From NCBI GenBank assembly GCA_026874595.1, contig CM049321.1, forward strand, positions 9,054,979-9,118,978: a stretch of 64,000 nucleotides of DNA, written 5' to 3'. This DNA comes from Sipunculus nudus (taxonomy: Eukaryota; Annelida; Sipuncula; Golfingiida; Sipunculidae). The notes under the pieces are model-generated. The model saw nothing but the letters and a program-made list of their open reading frames with translations, was not told the DNA's origin and did no database searches. Shown piece by piece: positions 59,801 to 64,000 of the stretch. Position 1 is the stretch's first letter. Each line of letters begins with the position of its first letter. Made by a program: the position numbers and the translations under genes.

Positions 59801-60364
59801 ATTACCAAGGGGGAGGGTATTGGAGGGGGTTTTATGGAAACTTTTTTAAAAATTTTGGCTTTAATGGTTCAAGCTGGATCAGAAAAGAATGCATGATGTA
59901 AAATCTTACTTTTTGTCCCCAGCTTCCTGGAACAGGGTACATTGATTTCGGTTTGTCTGTCTCTCAGTCTGTCTGTGGGTCTGTCTGTCAGTCCGTTAGA
60001 TTTTCGTTTCCGTGTGATGACTTTCCTGAATATTATGCGATTTCATTCAAATTTGGGTCAGTGATTGCTCTCATGCATACCTTGGTTGGGATTGTTTTTT
60101 TAGTGTCTGTCTGAAGATTTATTCTTCCCAGCTCAAAATACAAAAATATTAAACTTTGTTCATATTTCACATCCAAAATTATGACATTTGGAGGCATCTT
60201 CAGGCAAACATAAAAACTTAAATGTATTGATCAGCTCAGCATGAAAGACAACAAGAGGCAGAAGCAGGGGACTTATATTCCTTGATTTGCTTGTTTAAAT
60301 TAAGCATGTGTTGTTCTTTTTCAGCATTTGTTAAAGGGACATAATCAGGAGCAATATTATACAG
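48499..60364 (+). CDS. BTB/POZ, AT-hook, ten-finger C2H2 zinc-finger protein
   Basis: Gene-level entry. Join: 48499-50832, 51332-51520, 52637-52849, 53929-54074, 55482-55555, 56397-56480, 57041-57129, 57902-58058, 59097-59194, and probably 60325-60364. The first nine exons give 1128 codons without a break, with matching phases (0,0,0,2,1,1,0,1,0). Order: BTB/POZ domain about residues 15-125, a long Ser/Glu/Lys-rich linker, an AT-hook (PKRRGRPPK, residues 470-478), an acidic stretch (about 732-756), then ten C2H2 fingers from C773 to H1071. BTB domains dimerise and recruit co-repressors; fingers and AT-hook bind DNA, so a nuclear transcriptional regulator is expected. The domain set recalls ZBTB24-type proteins, but I do not claim orthology. 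The 3' end is uncertain. Confidence 0.9.
50833..51331. other. BTB-ZF intron 1
   Basis: 499 bp, GT-AG (AAG|GTGAGT ... TTTTTTTCAG). No repeat family recognised. Confidence 0.8.
51332..51520 (+). CDS. BTB-ZF exon: end of finger 1, finger 2, start of finger 3
   Basis: 63 codons, phase 0 to 0. It completes finger 1 (His-x4-Cys-His type, HHVKMCH), carries finger 2 (CQKCGYVAQSEKNLHIHMKH), and ends ITCE|GTAGCT with the first cysteine of finger 3. The rest of that frame past the donor is intronic. Confidence 0.92.
51525..51930. repeat. Dispersed repeat family C in BTB-ZF intron 2
   Basis: GTTGGCTTCATATTTGCAGG, 'TCTCACAATACAAATGACC', 'GAAACCCTTGC' and 'AAAGAGGCAATCACAG' match 5290-5700 in order. It begins within 10 bp of the exon donor, so it inserted at or very near the splice site without breaking it. 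Confidence 0.75.
52246..52271. repeat. Poly-C run
   Basis: About 20 C in a row within the intron between the exons ending 51520 and starting 52637, preceded by TCCCCCTCC. Confidence 0.9.
52637..52849 (+). CDS. BTB-ZF exon: fingers 3 (rest), 4 and 5 (most)
   Basis: 71 codons after TATCTTGTAG. It begins IKGCQYETLYASSMDKHKKM, giving finger 3 a CEIKGC spacing (four residues between cysteines instead of two). Finger 4 is CEVCNKAFKQKPALSSHLLI with the canonical HEGLRPH linker. Finger 5 begins CDICGQSFRQESTFK and is cut at the donor AAG|GTACCAG. Confidence 0.92.
52850..53928. other. BTB-ZF intron 3
   Basis: 1079 bp, GT-AG, AT-rich. No repeat family or alternative exon recognised. Confidence 0.7.
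53929..54074 (+). CDS. BTB-ZF exon: end of finger 5 and finger 6
   Basis: 146 bp, starts MHLKRKHGNPDD after CATTTCCAG and ends TCC AA|GTAAGA (two bases carried). Finger 6 is CPQCSFSTMDSANLTFHLFR. Reading through the donor meets a stop at once (TCC AAG TAA), which supports splicing here. Confidence 0.92.
54075..55481. other. BTB-ZF intron 4
   Basis: 1407 bp containing a tRNA-derived SINE at 55005-55275. A 143-codon frame that includes exon sequence and runs on to 54410 is not coding past the donor. Confidence 0.7.
55005..55275 (-). mobile_element. tRNA-derived SINE in BTB-ZF intron 4
   Basis: On the minus strand the head reads CAGCACAGGGGTAGAACAC (A-box region) and GAGTTAGAATCTCAG (B-box region). 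The body includes CCTGCAGGTGCAGTAG. Same family and orientation as 20205-20478. Confidence 0.78.
55482..55555 (+). CDS. BTB-ZF exon: finger 7
   Basis: 74 bp after TTACCTTTCAG. It completes the split Lys codon, encodes FQCEFCSMILLRKTSYDAHI and RRHK, and ends AAAG|GTAATA leaving one base. One finger per small exon. Confidence 0.9.
56397..56480 (+). CDS. BTB-ZF exon: finger 8
   Basis: 84 bp after GGTTTATTACAG, ending CAT GGG G|GTCAGT. It encodes DERPYVCDICDKRFITESEL and RYHKRWHG, with a TGEKP-like linker (DERPY). Phase 1 to 1. Confidence 0.9.
56540..56999. mobile_element. hAT-like MITE, right end clear
   Basis: The right end read inward is CAGGCTTGGGTATAAATTGC, and the interior is rich in AAATGCAAATG six-base motifs on both sides. 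The left end was not resolved. It ends about 40 bp before the finger-9 exon. Confidence 0.5.
57041..57129 (+). CDS. BTB-ZF exon: finger 9
   Basis: 89 bp after TTTGGTTCACAG, ending CAC AAG|GTAAGA. It encodes ERNHQCSQCSYATVSQFKL then AEHMRLIHTHK. Phase 1 to 0. Confidence 0.9.
57130..57901. other. BTB-ZF intron 7
   Basis: 772 bp, GT-AG. It contains 'CAGGGATTGGATGGATTTTC' and 'TTGCCGCAATCA', which look like diverged dispersed-repeat sequence. No alternative exon seen. Confidence 0.55.
57902..58058 (+). CDS. BTB-ZF exon: finger 10 and basic tail
   Basis: 157 bp after TTTTTTGTCCGCCAG. It encodes GETPFPCHLCSYKTAVKGNL, TKHLRAVHK, then a tail with RIPRIHVAQEA. The donor is AAGTCAG|GTACAGG. If unspliced, the frame would stop within four codons (TAG at 58067), so a shorter isoform ending here is possible. 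Confidence 0.88.
58059..59096. other. BTB-ZF intron 8
   Basis: 1038 bp. No repeat family recognised. A 101-codon plus-strand frame (58317-58622) has no splice or motif support. Confidence 0.55.
59097..59194 (+). CDS. BTB-ZF exon: C-terminal segment (residues 1096-1128)
   Basis: 98 bp between CAATTTTAACAAACAG and GTCAAA|GTAAGT. Joining phase 1 gives DGVVKERQTSLLTGL and TEAEEGHFQVK, open throughout. No domain. Confidence 0.75.
59752..59901 (+). other. Repeat-derived stretch that could serve as an alternative last exon
   Basis: Preceded by ATCTTTGTCAG and open in phase 0 for 49 codons to TAA at 59899-59901 (GLLDGGFRDKEEYSTQNYQG at the start). The DNA (GGAGGATTTAGGGACAAGG, then CAACCCAGAATTACC and G-rich runs) resembles the C-tailed repeat nested at 10727-10890. 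It is more likely a repeat relic than a conserved exon. Confidence 0.3.
59918..60112. repeat. Dispersed repeat family A, inverted copy
   Basis: Starts TTTGTCCCCAGCTTCC and carries a GTCTGTCTGTGGGTCTGTC tract and 'CAAATTTGGGTCAGTGATTG'. It is the reverse complement of blocks at 2820-3020 and 29640-30080. Confidence 0.78.
60325..60364 (+). CDS. Probable BTB-ZF exon 10 (short)
   Basis: 40 bp after TTCTTTTTCAG. In phase 0 it gives HLLKGHNQEQYYT, then the donor ACAG|GTGTAT. If the donor is not used, translation stops at TAA 60388 after eight more codons. I see no sure next exon. A TTTTTTTAG acceptor at 63920 would lead to a stop within nine codons. Confidence 0.45.
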
Positions 60365-60419
60365 GTGTATTCTTTCACACTTTCATTTAAGTTTATCTTG
60401 ATACAAAAGTCTCCCAGCA

Positions 60420-60565
60420 AACCATTCAGTGTATTCGGACTTGTCCACTTTTTCTGGGATTCGGACTATGATCAACTCAATGGGCCTGGACCAGGACTTG
60501 TACTCAGATGTAAGGACTCAAGATATCAGTAGGAGTCCATATAGAGTCCAGCAGAATCAAAAATT
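60420..60565. repeat. Degenerate GGACTT/GGACTC minisatellite, left block
   Basis: Repeats of (T)CGGACTTG, GGACTCAG and related six-base words. A matching block is on the other side of the 2.6-kb element at 63455-63600. Confidence 0.6.
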
Positions 60566-60784
60566 GCCTCCAAAGTTCTTACAGTAGTATTTGAAAATGC
60601 ACCACAAAGGCTGAGCTGTTTATGAACTATTGACGGAATATTAAAAATACAATGAGATCAGCCCATATTGAATTTCCCTCTGATTACTGAATAGGACAGA
60701 TCTTAAGCTAAATGTAATTAAAAATTTAATTAAAAAAAAATGGACTATCAAGAAAATACACTATCAGATTTCCATGTTTTATGT

Positions 60785-63435
60785 TTTTTTAGCTCAGCTG
60801 ACTATAAGTCATCTGAGCTATAGTCATGGTCCATTGTCCGTCGTCCGTCCGTCTGTCCGTCCGTCCGTCCGTCCGTCCGTCCGTCCGTCCGTCCGTAGAT
60901 GTGGCACGTTTTGAAACCGTAAGACCTAGGGATCCAAAATTCAGCATAATGTTAGATGTCCCCAAGATCTCCTACCAAGCCGAAAACTGGGTCTTTGCGA
61001 CTTCGTTCCTTTGAGAAATTAAGGAAAAACCTCAATTTTTTATTAAAAACCTATTTTCACACTTCAGGACTGCCTAATATCAAAACCACTCATCTGTTTT
61101 CCCTCATATTTACCATAAATATTCTTCTTTATAGTTCCTATGTACATGCCAGAAATTATGTCTGTATTATATAATTTAAAAAAGTTATGGGCCCAAACAT
61201 AATGCATTTTGTAAAAAATCAGGAAAGATATTTGATCACTTAACACAAAACTTGTTAAAGCTATGGACTTTTTTTCCAGTAATATAACTTTAATTTATCA
61301 AAATTAAATTATATACCCAAAATTAGATCAAAATCTTTTAAATTTTTCAAAATATTAACAAAAATAAAAAATTGGTACCTTAAATTTTGCCCAACTTTGA
61401 CCATGGCACGTTTTTTTACTGTAAGTACTGTGGATTTAATTTTCTCAGCATGTTTTTGTTAGCATTTTGTCTGTTAACACCAAAAATTTGAAACCAGTTG
61501 ATCAAAAACTGTAGATTTTATTCAAGTTTTCAAGCACCATGTAACAGATTGTTTACATCAAGCTAGTGTTATGCAGTTTGCAAGAGCTCAGCTCCCCAGC
61601 TTCAGCTCTCAGTTCCTAAAATTTGGCATACAATTAGATGTCTCCAAAATTCCCTACCATGCCAAGAATTTGGTCTCTAGGACTTAATACCTTCGAGATA
61701 TTAATGAAAAACTTCATTTTTCCATTAAAAACCCATTGTTACACTTCAAGACTGCCTAATATCAAAACCACTGATGTGACTTTAATCATATATAATATAC
61801 ATATTTTTCTATACATTCTCTATGCATATGCCAGAAATGATGTCAGTATTGTGTAATTGTTCTAAGTTATGGGCCCAAACATAATGCACTATGTAAAGAA
61901 ATATATTTACTCCCTTAACAAGGGGATTGCTGAAGCTAGAGTTTTTTTGCCAGGGATGTAACATTATTTAATCAAGATTCAATTGAATACCCCAAATTAG
62001 TCCTGAATTTTTCAAATTTTATATGTTATTAGTATAAATATAAAATTAGTACCTTAAATTTTGCCCAACTTTGACCATGGCACATTTGTTTCCTGTGAGC
62101 ACGGTTGATATAATTTTCATATCATGCACACAAGGATTTCAGCTTTTTAGTTTAGAAAGCTGAAAGAAATTGGCCAAAAATTGTAGCTTTTATTAATGTT
62201 TTTATGAGACCATGTCAGACCTTAACTCTCTCCAGCCCCTCTTGAGTCACCTGTATGTTGACCTTGTTGAACTTTCAGCAAATTATGCATGCTTGAGGCG
62301 AGCCATACACTGTTGCAGGTAGGCAGCTTATGGCCAGCCACAGTTGATCCAGGTGTCCAACCCAACTCATCTAGTAGTTTTAACCAACAACATAACAATT
62401 AACAATAAATTAATAAATTTTTATTGTTTTTTAATAACAAATTAAAGAAAAATAAAAAAGAATTTGTTAGTTTATAATAACAGGAAATCAACTTGCAGTT
62501 ACTGATGATAAAAGAATCTTGTATCGATGGATAGAATGTCACATACTCCAAATAACACCATGCAGTCACCTATGGTATTTTTCAGTGAAATTTTAATGAT
62601 AAAAAAGTAAATCATATTATTCATTACTAATCATAAGGGATCATATGAAGGAAATTAATGATAGACAAAGATGCAGTTGATATTATTAATCTAGATTCCT
62701 ACTGTGTCTAGTGTGTACATTGATGTGAAATTAGTCTAAAATGAATATATTACATTTTTTTTTTAATATAAATAAAAGCCATAAAACCAGGTACTTTTGA
62801 TCATAATTTAAATGTGTGAATTTTGTATATTCTGGATTCTCAACATAATTGTTTGGTGAAAACTGAATAAATGCCAGTAATGGTGGGAAAACTTTGCAAT
62901 TGTATTTAAATACGAATATGAATATGTACTCCATTATAAAATGTCTTGCATAAAGAATTGGAATTCAGGTAAAAATGAAAGTATATGAATACCAGTGCAA
63001 ATACTTTCAAAATGTATTCATGAATGCATTCATGAATATATTCTTTAATATTATTTTAATAATCATTTCAGTTATATTCCATTTTAAAAAATCATAAGAT
63101 TCTCTTATTATTTTTAATAAAAATTATATTTGGGACAATATTTGTAATTTTTTTTTAATAAATAGTTAAACTCTTATATCATATGTTCTGCTTATAAGTT
63201 ATATGGCCAAGTCAAAATCTGTGTGACAATAGTACTCCATTTGTTAATAAAATAAATGAAATCAATCCTCTTCCCTGTCTCCAAAGATAATATCATAATC
63301 ATACATAAGCTAAACACCAACAACTCATAATAAAGCTTATATTTATTACCACACCAAACCAGCATATGCCTCATTCCTAAATCATATTTTTTAAATCATA
63401 TATAACAGCTGAGCGCCGTGACCCATAGGTCCCTT
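60785..63435 (-). mobile_element. 2.6-kb duplicated element, copy 2 (inverted)
   Basis: On this strand it begins TTTTTTAGCTCAGCTGACT and ends CCGTGACCCATAGGTCCCTT. It matches the reverse complement of 25986-28618 along its whole length, the main difference being a longer (GTCC)n tract at 60838-60896. Downstream of the last probable BTB-ZF exon, it lies between two blocks of a GGACTT minisatellite. Two 72-codon frames (60956-61174, 61638-61856) are copies of those in copy 1 and are judged non-coding. Confidence 0.88.
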
Positions 63436-63454
63436 ATTTATAAATATATTTGTG

Positions 63455-63605
63455 CCTGGACTCAGACTTGGACTCAGTTTCAGAAATACTCGGACTTGAA
63501 GAAGCTAGACTTGGATTTGAAACTAAGGGGCTTGGACTGGGACTCGGCCAGCCTGGACTCAGACTTGCACTCAGACTAGGATAGTGTGGACTCCACTACA
63601 TCACT
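63455..63605. repeat. Degenerate GGACTT/GGACTC minisatellite, right block
   Basis: CCTGGACTCAGACTTGGACT, 'TCGGACTTGAAG', 'CTTGGACTGGGACTCGG' and 'CTGGACTCAGACTTGCAC' are variants of a six-base word. Confidence 0.7.
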
Positions 63606-64000
63606 GCTACCATCAAAGCACGCAGTCTCAGTACCTCCCCTTGAGCTTGTTATGGTTCTGTGTGTGAGTAAACACAGTCCACATGTATCTGTTGACCAGA
63701 AAAAGGCAATGTGATCCCAAACAAGGAGTAATCCAAACTAGTCCATACTTGAACCTTCATGTCATCTGATATAACTCTGCTTAGATTGACATAATGGTCC
63801 ATGGGCTGAATGTTAATTCATTGAAGAACTAAATGTATCGCAACAGATTTGTGCAATAGGTCCAAGGTTTCCAGCAATGTTTCATCCAGTACGTGGGAAC
63901 ATGTTTAACATTTTTTTAGGGCAAATTCATTCAGGCATCTCCTGACTGGCAGGTGTTGTGGCCTGAACATGAACGTGCACAGTTATGAAACCCTGGTTGT
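63606..64000. other. Window end, unassigned
   Basis: No gene or repeat recognised. An acceptor-like CATTTTTTTAG at 63910-63920 is followed by GGCAAATTCATTCAGGC, open for only nine codons in the phase needed by the 60325 exon. Confidence 0.3.

Noticed and set aside
60956-61856. Paired 72-codon frames in each copy of the 2.6-kb element, with similar proteins of equal length
   Set aside because: Comparing the two frames codon by codon, differences fall mostly at first and second positions and least at the third. That is the opposite of protein constraint, so they reflect DNA duplication, not a gene.

Overview
This is animal nuclear DNA: two intron-containing metazoan genes in a low-GC, repeat-rich background with canonical GT-AG splice sites. 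Several dispersed repeats look lophotrochozoan, most likely molluscan. Examples are families carrying GACG/GTCC tetranucleotide tracts next to a CAGCTGAGCTAAAAA-type end, the 'ATGCCCCCGCC' family, and units with repeated 'TGACCTTTGACC'. The phylum is inferred from general familiarity with such repeats, not proven.

Layout. (1) About 0-20.7 kb, minus strand: the 5' end of a hyccin (FAM126) gene. The start-codon exon is at 20617-20658, the next coding exons are at 3845-3949 and 3131-3265, and the 3' part lies beyond the window. The 16.7-kb intron is filled with transposon-derived sequence. (2) 20.7-38 kb: no confident coding sequence. It holds a tRNA-derived SINE just downstream of the start exon, copy 1 of a 2.6-kb duplicated element, a compound repeat, two well-delimited non-autonomous DNA transposons, and weak candidates for a 5' exon at 37.74 kb and for terminal exons at 33.2 and 34.3 kb. 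(3) 38.3-47.5 kb: a mobile-element graveyard with a hAT-type MITE showing a perfect 8-bp target duplication, two decayed non-LTR retrotransposons on the minus strand (one apparently inserted in the other), a ~150-bp satellite-like array, and an 'ATGCCCCCGCC' repeat. (4) 48.5-60.4 kb, plus strand: a BTB/POZ zinc-finger gene. It has one very large exon (778 codons: BTB domain, long acidic linker, AT-hook) and eight or nine short downstream exons carrying ten C2H2 fingers. Intron phases stay compatible through 1128 codons. (5) 60.8-63.4 kb: copy 2 of the 2.6-kb element, inverted relative to copy 1.

The two genes have no evident functional link. Hyccin is known as a subunit of the plasma-membrane PI4-kinase complex; the BTB-ZF protein is predicted to be a nuclear DNA-binding regulator. 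They are transcribed divergently. No CRISPR array, rRNA, functional tRNA or complete autonomous transposon was found. The most notable structures are the 2.6-kb inverted pair flanking the BTB-ZF gene, a sequence module carried by two otherwise unrelated DNA transposons, and DNA transposons whose boundaries can be fixed from target duplications or an empty-site paralogue.
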